64,000 nucleotides of DNA, taken from Pararobbsia silviterrae. GTDB taxonomy: Bacteria > Pseudomonadota > Gammaproteobacteria > Burkholderiales > Burkholderiaceae. Below, one piece after another: positions 56,057 through 64,000 of the stretch; positions within the stretch are counted from its first letter, which is position 1; the number at the start of each line of letters is the position of its first letter. Both the position numbers and the translations under genes were made by a program. Where the stretch lies: NCBI RefSeq assembly GCF_003628125.1, contig NZ_RBZU01000017.1, positions 37,497 through 101,496 on the forward strand, written 5' to 3'. The notes beneath the pieces are model-generated. The model was not told the DNA's origin. It did not search any database and saw nothing but the letters and a program-made list of their open reading frames with translations.

Positions 56057-56659
56057 GCCCGACACTCGGAGGGAGTGCCAGTGGAGAGAATTATTCCGAA
56101 TCGGGTCAAGTCACGATCGGGCGAGCAGGGGGGGGAAATTGGCGCAATTCGCGCGATCGAACAGACCGGTAAGCTTGCCCGCAAACCCCTGTCTGGACGG
56201 GCTCGGACCCCGATCGGGCCGAACCGGCGTTCGAACGCGAACGGCCCCGGGCATCTCAATTCCGCGCTTGGACGCGCGGCGACACGGCCTTCAGGACGGC
56301 ACGGCTGTGCCGTTAACCCCTGCCGGCGACCGATCGAGACGGCGTCGGCAAAGCGTCAGCCGATCGAAGACTGAACGTGGTCCGACCGTCGGCCGTACGT
56401 CGGCGCGAGTCGGTACGCGATCGGCAGGCGTCGGGGGCGAATCGATAAAAGCGGGGTGATGTCCGCGGCACCCTTTGGCGGGACGGCGCGACGCGGCGGC
56501 GCCGTCGTGCAAGGCGGCGGCGCGCTGCGGCCGCGCGCGGGCGAGACCGCCCCGCGCCGTCCGGAACGCTCCGGACGGCGGCACGGCAGACAGGAGGCCA
56601 TCCGCTCGGCACGCGCGGCCGACCGGATCACGCCGCGCGCGGGAGACGATGCGAGACGC
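56057..56659. promoter_or_regulatory. region between cheZ and flhB
   Basis: 603 bp that should hold the end of the che transcript and the flhB promoter. A perfect 11-bp hairpin (56555-56565 with 56570-56580) lies 80 bp past cheZ. Near flhB, the minus strand reads TTGACCCGATTCGGAATAATTC (about 56113-56092 region), loosely promoter-like. GCCGTTAA at 56309-56316 on the plus strand lacks a -35 and a gene. No ORF looks real. Confidence 0.5.
56555..56580 (-). terminator. strong hairpin after cheZ, possible transcript end
   Basis: The arms CGCCGTCCGGA (56555-56565) and TCCGGACGGCG (56570-56580) are perfect, with a 4-base loop. No T tract on either strand, so it may be a stability element or assist Rho-dependent ending of the che operon. 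Confidence 0.4.
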
Positions 56660-57346
56660 TCAGAAGCCGAGGCTCGTGAGCAGATCGTCGACCTGGTCCT
56701 GGTTCGCGACGACGTCGTCGCCTTCGGTGTTGACCTGCGGGCCGTTCATGAGGCTGTCGTTGTTCGCGAGTCCGACGCCGGAGACCACCGCGATGAGTTC
56801 CGCGCGACGTTCGGGCGAGATGTTCTCGAGCAACACGGCGAGCAACTGCTGCTCGATGTTGTAGACGACTTCCATGATCTTCTTGATGACCTGACCGGTC
56901 AGATCCTGGAAGTCCTGCGCGAGCATGATCTCCATCAGTTGCGAACACGTCGCCTGCGCGTCGTCGGGCACGCGGCCGATGAACGTGCGCGTATCGGCGA
57001 CCAGCGCGCGCGCTTCCTCGAGCGGCAGCGACGAGTCGTACCACGTCTGCCAGCGGCCATCGAGCTCCTGCGCTTCGGTGCGCATGCGCTCCTGCATCGG
57101 CTTGGCGACTTCGATCGCGTTGAGCGCGCGCTCGGCGGCCTGCTCGGTCATGTTCGCGACGTACTTGAGGCGGTCGCGCGCATCGGGAATCGCTTCCGCG
57201 GCACGTTCGACCTGCTTGTCGAGCCCGAGCTCGCGCATGCTGTCGCGCAGCATGCGCGTGAGCTGGCCGATCCTGCTCACGAGCTTGTCGTGCGAATCCT
57301 CGCCGCCGTCGTCCGCGGCTACGCCTTTCTCAGCAGTGTTCTCCAT
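56660..57346 (-). CDS. cheZ: CheY-P phosphatase CheZ
   Basis: 228 residues. Active-site helix LMEIMLAQDFQDLTGQVIKK with the catalytic Asp/Gln pair (D148, Q152, by alignment with E. coli D143/Q147). The long helical hairpin is intact, and the C-terminal CheY-binding tail ends DQVDDLLTSLGF. It removes phosphate from CheY to end the tumble signal. 7 bp after cheY, last gene of the che operon. Confidence 0.97.
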   Translation of the reverse strand: MENTAEKGVAADDGGEDSHDKLVSRIGQLTRMLRDSMRELGLDKQVERAAEAIPDARDRLKYVANMTEQAAERALNAIEVAKPMQERMRTEAQELDGRWQTWYDSSLPLEEARALVADTRTFIGRVPDDAQATCSQLMEIMLAQDFQDLTGQVIKKIMEVVYNIEQQLLAVLLENISPERRAELIAVVSGVGLANNDSLMNGPQVNTEGDDVVANQDQVDDLLTSLGF

Positions 57347-57353
57347 GATGGCC

Positions 57354-57749
57354 TCACGCTTCCTTGGCCATCTTCTCGAGAATCTTGCTGAGCTTCTCGT
57401 CGAGTGTGGCCGCCGTGAAGGGCTTCACGACGTAGCCGTTCGCGCCGGCCTGGGCCGCCGCGATGATGTTTTCCTTCTTCGCTTCCGCCGTGACCATCAG
57501 GACCGGCAGGTTCGCGATCGAGGCGTCGGCACGGATCTCCTTGAGCATCGTGAGACCGTCCATGTTCGGCATGTTCCAGTCCGACACGACGAACTCGAAA
57601 CCGCCGCCCTTGAGCTTCGCCAGGCCCGCTGCGCCGTCTTCCGCTTCGTCGACGTTCGAGAAACCCAGTTCCTTCAGGAGGTTACGCACGATCCGACGCA
57701 TCGTCGGAAAGTCGTCGACCACCAGAATTCGCATATTCTTGTCAACCAT
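57354..57749 (-). CDS. cheY: chemotaxis response regulator CheY
   Basis: 131 residues from the ATG at 57749 (GGGAG upstream; a GTG one codon earlier is also open). All CheY residues align at E. coli numbers: D12, D13, D57 ([12 protein letters not shown]), T87 ([10 protein letters not shown]) and K109 (GYVVKPF). Phosphorylated by CheA, it binds FliM and reverses the motor. Confidence 0.98.
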   Translation of the reverse strand: MVDKNMRILVVDDFPTMRRIVRNLLKELGFSNVDEAEDGAAGLAKLKGGGFEFVVSDWNMPNMDGLTMLKEIRADASIANLPVLMVTAEAKKENIIAAAQAGANGYVVKPFTAATLDEKLSKILEKMAKEA

Positions 57750-57786
57750 CACAACTCCCGTTTTTCCGTTGACGGTGCCGATCGCC

Positions 57787-58878
57787 TTACACGCGATGCG
57801 CCCGCTCGCCCATACCCGCGAGGCGTGTCATCACGCGCCCGCACATTTCGTTCAGCGGCACGACTTCGTCCGCCCCCCCCGCTGCAATCGCCTCGCGCGG
57901 CATGCCGAACACGATGCAGCTCGCCTCGTCCTGCGCAAAGGTATGCGCGCCCGCGTTATGCATCTCGACCATCCCGGCGGCGCCATCCTTGCCCATGCCC
58001 GTCAGGATCACGCCGATCGCGTTCTTGCCCGCGTGCTGCGCCGCCGAGCGGAACAGCACGTCGACCGACGGCCGATGCCGGTTGACCGGCGGACCGTCGT
58101 CGAGCAACGCGACATAGTTCGCCCCGCTGCGTCCGAGCGACAGATGCTTGTCGCCCGGCGCGATATACGCATGGCCCGGCAAGACGCGCTCGCCGTGCTC
58201 GGCCTCCTTGACCGTGATCCGGCACAGGCCGTTGAGGCGCTGCGCGAACGATCGCGTAAAGCCGGCCGGCATGTGCTGCGTAATCAGCACGCCCGGCGCA
58301 TCGGGCGGCAACGGCACGAGCACTTCGCGAATCGCCTCGGTACCGCCCGTCGAAGCGCCGATGATAATGAGCTTTTCGGTCGAGATCAGCGGATTGCGAA
58401 CCAGCGGTGCCGCGGCCGGCGCCGCCGCGGGCGCATGCCCCTGCGGATGCGCGCTCGCCTGCCGCACACGCGCGCGCGACGCCGCACGAATCTTGTCGGC
58501 GATCATCGCCGTGTATTCGAGCATGCCGTCGCGAATGCCGACCTTCGGCTTCGTCACAAAGTCGACGGCGCCGAGTTCCAGCGCGCGAAGGGTAATTTCT
58601 GAACCGCGTTCCGTCAATGACGAAACCATCAGCACCGGCATCGGACGCAGGCGCATGAGCTTCTCGAGGAAGTCGAGCCCGTCCATGCGCGGCATTTCGA
58701 CGTCGAGCGTCAGCACGTCCGGGTTGTGCTGCTTGATGAGGTCGCGCGCGACGAGCGGGTCCGGCGCCGTCGCGCAGACCTCCATGTCGGGCTGGCTCCG
58801 GATGATCTCGGTCATGAGGCTGCGGACCAGTGCGGAATCATCGACGCACAGGACTTTGATTTTGCGTTGGGCGTTCAC
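57787..58878 (-). CDS. cheB: chemotaxis methylesterase CheB
   Basis: 363 residues; GTG start overlapping the cheD stop (GTGA). Receiver domain with D59 ([20 protein letters not shown]). Catalytic domain with the Ser-His-Asp triad: [12 protein letters not shown] (S near 176), [11 protein letters not shown] (H near 203) and [12 protein letters not shown] (D near 297). It demethylates and deamidates MCPs when phosphorylated by CheA. Confidence 0.97.
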   Translation of the reverse strand: MNAQRKIKVLCVDDSALVRSLMTEIIRSQPDMEVCATAPDPLVARDLIKQHNPDVLTLDVEMPRMDGLDFLEKLMRLRPMPVLMVSSLTERGSEITLRALELGAVDFVTKPKVGIRDGMLEYTAMIADKIRAASRARVRQASAHPQGHAPAAAPAAAPLVRNPLISTEKLIIIGASTGGTEAIREVLVPLPPDAPGVLITQHMPAGFTRSFAQRLNGLCRITVKEAEHGERVLPGHAYIAPGDKHLSLGRSGANYVALLDDGPPVNRHRPSVDVLFRSAAQHAGKNAIGVILTGMGKDGAAGMVEMHNAGAHTFAQDEASCIVFGMPREAIAAGGADEVVPLNEMCGRVMTRLAGMGERAHRV

Positions 58879-59606
58879 GCCTCCTCCATCGTCTTGCCAA
58901 GGGTCGACGAGCCCGGGGTTTCGCCCCGGCTGGCGCCGGTCGTCACACCGGGCTTGCCGAACAATTCGATTGACGGCCGCGCGGGCGCGGCCGGTTTGGC
59001 GAACAACTCGACCCGCTCGCGCGCGCGTTCGGCGCGCCGCTCGCGCATTTCGCGCGCAAGGCGGTGTTCGAGTTCCGTCACCTGAGTTTCGTGGGCGGCG
59101 CGCAGCTTCTTGACCATGACCTGACCGGTCGCGGGGATGAAGCAGACCTTGCGCGGGTGCTGACCCTGCAGGTCCTCGGCCGTGATCCGCACCTTTTCCA
59201 TCGCGAGATACCGGCGCACGAATTCCGAGTTGCGGTCGCCGATATTGAGCGTCGTCATCGCCGCGAGCACGGCGGCGCCGCCGAAGACCTTGGCCTCGAG
59301 GCGTTCGCGCTTCGCGCCGCCCTTGATGAGCTCGTTGAGCAGCACTTCCATCGCGTAGGCGCCGTAGCGCATCGAGTCCGACGTCGCGCGCGCCGCATCG
59401 GCGCCGTCGTCGGGCAGCATGAAGTGATTCATGCCGCCGATGCCCGCGTACGGATCCTGGATGCACGCGGCCACGCACGAGCCGAGCACGGTCGTGAGCA
59501 CCATATCGTCGCGCGTGACGAAAAACTCGTTCGGCAGCAACTTGACGCCGGGGCGCTTGAAGTTGTTGTCGTAGTACTTGTTCGTGGCGACGGGCAGCCC
59601 GCTCAT
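58875..59606 (-). CDS. cheD: chemoreceptor glutamine deamidase CheD
   Basis: 243 residues. Cys44 in [18 protein letters not shown] and His61 in [12 protein letters not shown] are the catalytic pair. [20 protein letters not shown] follows. The C-terminal 65 residues are a charged tail beyond the usual domain. It converts receptor Gln to Glu. It overlaps cheR and cheB by 4 bp each, so cheR-cheD-cheB are co-translated. Confidence 0.96.
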   Translation of the reverse strand: MSGLPVATNKYYDNNFKRPGVKLLPNEFFVTRDDMVLTTVLGSCVAACIQDPYAGIGGMNHFMLPDDGADAARATSDSMRYGAYAMEVLLNELIKGGAKRERLEAKVFGGAAVLAAMTTLNIGDRNSEFVRRYLAMEKVRITAEDLQGQHPRKVCFIPATGQVMVKKLRAAHETQVTELEHRLAREMRERRAERARERVELFAKPAAPARPSIELFGKPGVTTGASRGETPGSSTLGKTMEEA

Positions 59607-60532
59607 GGCGTCACCTCGCGGGCCGGTTCGCCGGCATGCTGGGTCTGCGCGCCGCGCGCCCCGCCGTTCGCGAGTTCGTAGACGGTTTGCCCCTTGAGCC
59701 GGAACGAGCGCGATACGTACGTGAAGTTTTCCGAATGGCCCGCGAACAACAGCGCGTCGGGCCGCATGAGCGGCACGAAGCGTTCGAGAATCTTGCCTTG
59801 CGTCGGCTTGTCGAAGTAGATCATCACGTTACGGCAGAAGATCACGTCGAACGGCCCCTGCACCGGCCACCGGTCTTCATGCAGGTTCAGGCGCGAGAAC
59901 GTCAGCAACTGACGCAGCTCCGGACGCACCTTCATCTGGCCCGCGCGCGTGCCCGTGCCCTTCAGGAAGAACCGGCGCAACCGCTCGGGCGACAGGTTCT
60001 TGCCCTGGTCGAGCGTGTAGACGCCCGCATCGGCTTTCGCGAGCACCTGCGTATCGATGTCCGTCGCGAGGATCGAGCAGTTGCGCGCGGCATTGCCGAG
60101 TGCCTCGTGCAGCGTCATCGCGATCGAATAGGGTTCCTCGCCCGTCGACGCCGCGCAGCACCAGATCGACACGGGGCCGCGCCGCCGCGCGACGAACTCC
60201 GACAGGATCGGAAAGTGGTGCGCCTCGCGGAAAAACGAGGTCAGGTTCGTCGTCAGCGAATTCGTGAACGCTTCCCACTCGGCCTCGTCGCGCGTGCGCT
60301 CGAGATAGTCGAGATAGTCGCTGAACACGGTCATCGAGCGTGCGCGCAGACGGCGCGCGAGACGGCTGTACACCATGTCGCGCTTGTGATCGGACAGCGA
60401 GATGCCCGCCACCTGGTAAATCAGTGCGCGAATGCGTGCGAAGTCGGCATTCGTAAAGACGAAATCGCGCTCGTGACCGGGTACGTCACCGGTCTCGTCT
60501 GAGTCACTGCGTCGCAACTGGCGCGCTTCCAT
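59603..60532 (-). CDS. cheR: chemotaxis methyltransferase CheR
   Basis: 309 residues. N-terminal helical domain ([20 protein letters not shown]), then the SAM fold: [60 protein letters not shown]. It methylates receptor glutamates and can dock on the WETF end of the MCP encoded just upstream. Confidence 0.97.
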   Translation of the reverse strand: MEARQLRRSDSDETGDVPGHERDFVFTNADFARIRALIYQVAGISLSDHKRDMVYSRLARRLRARSMTVFSDYLDYLERTRDEAEWEAFTNSLTTNLTSFFREAHHFPILSEFVARRRGPVSIWCCAASTGEEPYSIAMTLHEALGNAARNCSILATDIDTQVLAKADAGVYTLDQGKNLSPERLRRFFLKGTGTRAGQMKVRPELRQLLTFSRLNLHEDRWPVQGPFDVIFCRNVMIYFDKPTQGKILERFVPLMRPDALLFAGHSENFTYVSRSFRLKGQTVYELANGGARGAQTQHAGEPAREVTP

Positions 60533-60636
60533 ATGCCTCTCCTGGCTCGCAAATGCTGCGGATGCTGCGTGCTGCCCAATCTCTCTCGCGCGAACCGCGC
60601 GGAAGAGATCGGCATGCTGCGAGCCCCCCGTCTACT

Positions 60637-62103
60637 TCAAAACGTTTCCCAATCGTCGTCGCTGCTCGTCGTAACCGGCGTGCTGGCCGCACGGCGTTCG
60701 GCGACGGGACGCGCGGCCGCGCGGGCGCGCGGCACCGGATCCGCGACCGCTTCGGCGGCCGGCGTCTCGGCGGCGGGGCTCGCCGCTTCGGCGCGCGCCG
60801 CGGGCTTCGGATCGGCGACCGGCGCCTTCGGAGCCGGACGCGGATCGGCGGCCTTGGTCAGTGCGGACTGTGCGGCGGCCTTGCGCGGCGCCGGATCGAC
60901 ACGGCGCGATGCGCTCTTCGCAGCGACGGGCTTCGCGGATTTCGCGGACTTCGAGATCGCCGCCGGCTTGAACGCAGCGGCATGCGTACCCGCGTCCGCG
61001 CCTTCGACGCGCCAGTTCGCGAGCACTTCGCGCAGCGCGCGGGTCTGGTCCTCGAGCGCGCCGGCCGCGGCCGCCGATTGCTCGACGAGCGCCGCGTTCT
61101 GCTGCGTGACGTTGTCCATCTGCGTGACCGCGCGGTTGACCTGTTCGATGCCGCCGCTCTGTTCCTCGGATGCGGCGCTGATCTCGCCCATGATGTCGGT
61201 CACGCGCTGCACGGCCTGCACGATCTCGGCCATCGTCTTGCCGGCGCGGCCGACGAGTTCCGAACCGCTCTCGACCTTCTCCGCCGAGTTGCCGATCAAT
61301 TCCTTGATTTCCTTCGCCGCCGCCGCGCTGCGTTGCGCGAGCGTGCGCACTTCGCCCGCGACGACCGCGAAGCCGCGGCCCTGTTCGCCCGCGCGCGCGG
61401 CTTCGACCGCCGCATTCAGCGCGAGGATGTTGGTCTGGAACGCAATGCCTTCGATGACGCCGATGATGTCGGTGACCTTCTTCGAGCTCGCCGAGATCGC
61501 GTCCATCGTCGTCACGACCTGGCCGACGACGTCGCCGCCCTGCGAGGCGATGCTCGACGCGCTGACCGCGAGCTGGCTCGCCTGGCGCGCGTTGTCGGCG
61601 TTCTGGCGCACCGTCGTCGTGAGTTGCTCCATGCTCGACGCGGTCTGTTGAAGCGACGCGGCTTGCTGCTCGGTACGCGCCGACAGATCCGAATTGCCGT
61701 TCGCGATTTCGCGCGCGCCGACGTCGATCGACTCGGCGCCCGTGCGCGCCGCGCGGACCGTCGTCGCGAGGCCGTCGCGAACCTTGCGGATCGCGCCGAA
61801 CAGGCGGCCGATCTCGTCGGTCGAATTGGCTTCGACGCGCACGGTCAGATCGCCCGACGCGATGCGCTCGCAAAACGACACGCACGCCGCGAGCGGACGC
61901 ACGACCTTGCGGCTCAGCGAGCTGTAGATCACGGCGAGCACGACGAGCGTCACAAGCGACGTGACCGTGCTCAGGATATTGCCTGCGTCGCCCTTGCCGC
62001 TGAAGGTCGGGCCGAAATCGTTCCAGCCGCTGACGAGGGTCAGCACGGCGACGGCGCCGAGCGACATCGTCAGGCTCGCGCGAATGGAGAGGTTCTTAAA
62101 CAT
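60637..62103 (-). CDS. methyl-accepting chemotaxis protein with minimal periplasmic part
   Basis: 488 residues. TM1 about 11-26 and TM2 about 44-61 leave only some 17 residues outside, against about 150 in Tar/Tsr, so there is no ligand-binding domain. A HAMP (about 62-115) and full signalling hairpin follow, with tip [20 protein letters not shown] and [21 protein letters not shown] long Ala/Lys/Pro-rich tail (about 390-475) ends in D-W-E-T-F, the CheR/CheB docking pentapeptide. Encoded between cheW and cheR. It may sense through the membrane or HAMP, or act as adaptation scaffold for other receptors. Confidence 0.94.
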   Translation of the reverse strand: MFKNLSIRASLTMSLGAVAVLTLVSGWNDFGPTFSGKGDAGNILSTVTSLVTLVVLAVIYSSLSRKVVRPLAACVSFCERIASGDLTVRVEANSTDEIGRLFGAIRKVRDGLATTVRAARTGAESIDVGAREIANGNSDLSARTEQQAASLQQTASSMEQLTTTVRQNADNARQASQLAVSASSIASQGGDVVGQVVTTMDAISASSKKVTDIIGVIEGIAFQTNILALNAAVEAARAGEQGRGFAVVAGEVRTLAQRSAAAAKEIKELIGNSAEKVESGSELVGRAGKTMAEIVQAVQRVTDIMGEISAASEEQSGGIEQVNRAVTQMDNVTQQNAALVEQSAAAAGALEDQTRALREVLANWRVEGADAGTHAAAFKPAAISKSAKSAKPVAAKSASRRVDPAPRKAAAQSALTKAADPRPAPKAPVADPKPAARAEAASPAAETPAAEAVADPVPRARAAARPVAERRAASTPVTTSSDDDWETF

Positions 62104-62146
62104 AGCGTGGTCTCGTCACTGCCGGGATCGTGTATGTGTGGGCGCG

Positions 62147-62647
62147 TCAGGCGGCCATCTGCTCCATCAGGGCCATTTCCTCGCTCGTCATGAGGCGCTC
62201 GATATCCATGAGGATCAGCATGCGGCCTTCGACGGTGCCGAGGCCCGTCAGGAATTCGGTGTTCAGCGTCGAGCCGAATTCGGGCGCGGGCTTGATCTGG
62301 TCGGTCGTCAGCGTGAGCACGTCCGACACGCCGTCGACGACCATGCCGACGACGCGGCCCGCGACGTTCAGGATGATGACGACGGTGTGATGGTCATAGT
62401 CGACGCGCCCAAGATTGAACTTGATGCGCATATCGACGATCGGCACGATGATGCCGCGCAGATTGATGACGCCCTTGACGAAGTCCGGCGCATTCGCGAT
62501 GCGCGTGACGGTGTCGTATCCGCGGATTTCCTGGACCTTCAGGATGTCGATCCCGTATTCCTCTTCTCCGAGCGCGAAGACGAGGAATTCCTGACCCGCG
62601 GCTTCGGCTTCCTGGCCGCGCGCGACGCTTGTGGATTTGTCTGCCAT
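62147..62647 (-). CDS. cheW: chemotaxis coupling protein CheW
   Basis: 166 residues: an N-terminal 20-residue lead, then the SH3-like CheW domain: [60 protein letters not shown] and [16 protein letters not shown]. It bridges receptors and CheA. Between cheA and the mcp. Confidence 0.97.
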   Translation of the reverse strand: MADKSTSVARGQEAEAAGQEFLVFALGEEEYGIDILKVQEIRGYDTVTRIANAPDFVKGVINLRGIIVPIVDMRIKFNLGRVDYDHHTVVIILNVAGRVVGMVVDGVSDVLTLTTDQIKPAPEFGSTLNTEFLTGLGTVEGRMLILMDIERLMTSEEMALMEQMAA

Positions 62648-62670
62648 GGTGGTCTCACTCGTTCAATAGA

Positions 62671-64000
62671 TCATGCCGCGGCATGCTGGGTAGGGTGCGG
62701 AGCGTGACCGCGATGCAGGTCACGCGCAAGGCGCGACAGCGCTGCGACGTCGACGATCAGCGCGACGCTGCCGTCGCCGAGGATCGTGGCTGCCGAGATG
62801 CCGTGCACCTTCCGATAGTTGGTTTCAAGGTTCTTGACGACGACTTGCTGCTGACCGACGAGTTCGTCGACGAGCAGCGCGAACCGGCGGCCTTCGGCCT
62901 GCATGATCACGACGATGCCCTGCGTCGGATCGGTCCGCGCATCGGCAACCGTGAACGTCGAATGCAGCTCGATCAGCGGCAGGTATTCGCCGCGCACGCG
63001 CACGAGCCGTTCGTTGCCGGCCACCGTGTAGATATCGTCGGATGCGGGCTGCAGCGACTCCATCACGAAGTTCAGCGGCAGGATGAAGATCTCGTTGCCC
63101 GTCTTGACGGACATGCCGTCGAGAATCGCGAGCGTGAGCGGCAGGACGATGCGCGTCGTCGTGCCGTGACCGGCGCGCGAGGTGATCTCGACATGGCCGC
63201 CCATGCCCTGAATGTTCCGCTTGACGACGTCCATGCCGACGCCGCGGCCCGACACGTCGGTCACCTGCTCGGCCGTCGAGAAGCCCGGCGCGAAGATCAG
63301 GTTCCAGACGTCCTCGTCGGGCATGTTCTCGGTCACGCCCGGCAGGCCTTGCTTGAGCGCCTTCGCGAGAATCTTGTCGCGGCGCAGACCGGCGCCGTCG
63401 TCCGAGACTTCGATGACGATATTGCCGCCCGCGTGTTCGGCCGACAGGATCAGCTGACCGACCGGATCCTTGCCCGCCGCCGCGCGAACTTCAGGCGTCT
63501 CGATCCCGTGGTCGAGACTGTTGCGCACGAGGTGCGTCAGCGGATCGATGATGCGTTCGATCAGGCTCTTGTCGAGTTCGGTCGCCTGACCGAACGTCAC
63601 GAGTTCGATCTTCTTGCCGAGCTTGCCCGCGAGGTCGCGCACGAGCCGCGGGAAGCGGCTGAACACGTAATCCATCGGCATCATCCGGATCGACATCACG
63701 GCTTCCTGCAGATCGCGCGCATTACGCTCGAACTGAACCATGCCGTTGAACAGCCGATCGTGGATGACCGGATCGAAGACGCTTGCCGTCTGCGCGAGCA
63801 TCGCTTGCGTGATCACGAGTTCGCCGACGAGGTTGATCAGTTGATCGACCTTTTCGACGCCGACGCGAATCGAGCTGCCTTCGCTCGTGGGCGCGGCGGC
63901 CGCCGGCGCGCGCGCGGGCGCGTTTTGACCGGCAGCGGCGGCCGATGCCGCGGCGGCCGGCGCGGCGGGTTCATGTGCGACGGGCGCGGCCGCGACAGGC
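62671..64000 (-). CDS. cheA: chemotaxis histidine kinase CheA (N-terminal part outside window)
   Basis: The open frame continues to the window edge. Visible: an Ala/Pro linker, the P3 dimerisation helices (VDQLINLVGELVITQAMLAQ), the P4 ATPase (N box HLVRNSLDHGIETPEVRAAA, G1 EVSDDGAGLRRDKI, G2 VSGRGVGMDVVKRNIQGMGG) and the P5 CheW-like domain (LTLAILDGMSVKTGNEIFIL, LVDELVGQQQVVVKNLE). The phospho-accepting P1 and the P2 domain are not in view. It is the central kinase for CheY and CheB. Confidence 0.97.
   Translation of the reverse strand, partial: PVAAAPVAHEPAAPAAAASAAAAGQNAPARAPAAAAPTSEGSSIRVGVEKVDQLINLVGELVITQAMLAQTASVFDPVIHDRLFNGMVQFERNARDLQEAVMSIRMMPMDYVFSRFPRLVRDLAGKLGKKIELVTFGQATELDKSLIERIIDPLTHLVRNSLDHGIETPEVRAAAGKDPVGQLILSAEHAGGNIVIEVSDDGAGLRRDKILAKALKQGLPGVTENMPDEDVWNLIFAPGFSTAEQVTDVSGRGVGMDVVKRNIQGMGGHVEITSRAGHGTTTRIVLPLTLAILDGMSVKTGNEIFILPLNFVMESLQPASDDIYTVAGNERLVRVRGEYLPLIELHSTFTVADARTDPTQGIVVIMQAEGRRFALLVDELVGQQQVVVKNLETNYRKVHGISAATILGDGSVALIVDVAALSRLARDLHRGHAPHPTQHAAA

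Noticed and set aside
56309..56316. GCCGTTAA on the plus strand as a sigma-28 promoter
   Set aside because: The -35 position reads TTCA and no plus-strand gene follows; it is also part of a small hairpin.

Overview
The window is one long flagellar and chemotaxis locus from a high-GC betaproteobacterium, almost certainly a member of the Burkholderiaceae. The evidence is the gene order (the che operon runs into flhB-flhA-flhF-flhG-fliA; fliE stands alone, divergent from fliFGHIJK; a FliK-like gene and an FlhB C-terminal-like gene follow fliDST), the ferredoxin-NADP reductase beside fliC, and an adjacent DUF2844/DUF3443 pair. Genus cannot be fixed from the sequence alone. I see no tRNA, rRNA, insertion sequence, prophage or CRISPR array.

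Layout. 1-6733 (minus): the start of an acyl-CoA dehydrogenase, an acyl carrier protein, and three tandem TPR-glycosyltransferase fusions that look like a flagellin-glycosylation module. 7117-10144 (plus): fpr, then a soluble two-component pair. 10712-18226 (plus): fliC, then flaG-fliD-fliS-fliT-fliK-like-FlhB C-terminal homologue. 18420-18755 (minus): fliE. 19043-27004 (plus): fliFGHIJK. 27237-31741 (plus): fliLMNOPQR. 32059-35373 (minus): flgKL. 35636-43355 (minus): flgBCDEFGHIJ. 43620-46371 (plus): flgA and flgMN. 46863-48759 (minus): DUF2844 and DUF3443. 48963-56056 (minus): flhB-flhA-flhF-flhG-fliA. 56660-64000 (minus): cheA (N-terminal part outside the window), cheW, an MCP, cheR, cheD, cheB, cheY, cheZ. 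Nearly every structural and export gene of a flagellum is present. flhDC, motAB and the start of cheA are not; they usually lie just beyond this end of the cluster.

Regulation that can be read directly: sigma-28-type promoters (TAAA-N15/16-GCCGATAA-like) precede fliC, fliL, flgM and, more weakly, flgK. These fit a FliA/FlgM late-gene checkpoint, both partners being encoded here. Intrinsic terminators follow fpr, fliC, fliE, fliK, flgL and the DUF3443 gene.

Most unusual points: (1) the DUF3443 lipoprotein carries the motif order of a two-lobed pepsin-like aspartic protease (DTGSS, LG, GID, DSGS and a C-terminal Trp-Gly/Tyr-Thr block), paired with a secreted DUF2844 protein; (2) an acyl carrier protein and acyl-CoA dehydrogenase beside three TPR-glycosyltransferases suggest an acylated flagellin glycan; (3) the MCP of the che operon has almost no periplasmic domain; (4) FliI has a roughly 300-residue low-complexity N-terminal extension containing sixteen perfect GGCTCA repeats; (5) a second FliK-like/FlhB-C-like pair exists; (6) FlhG has lost the usual P-loop lysine.
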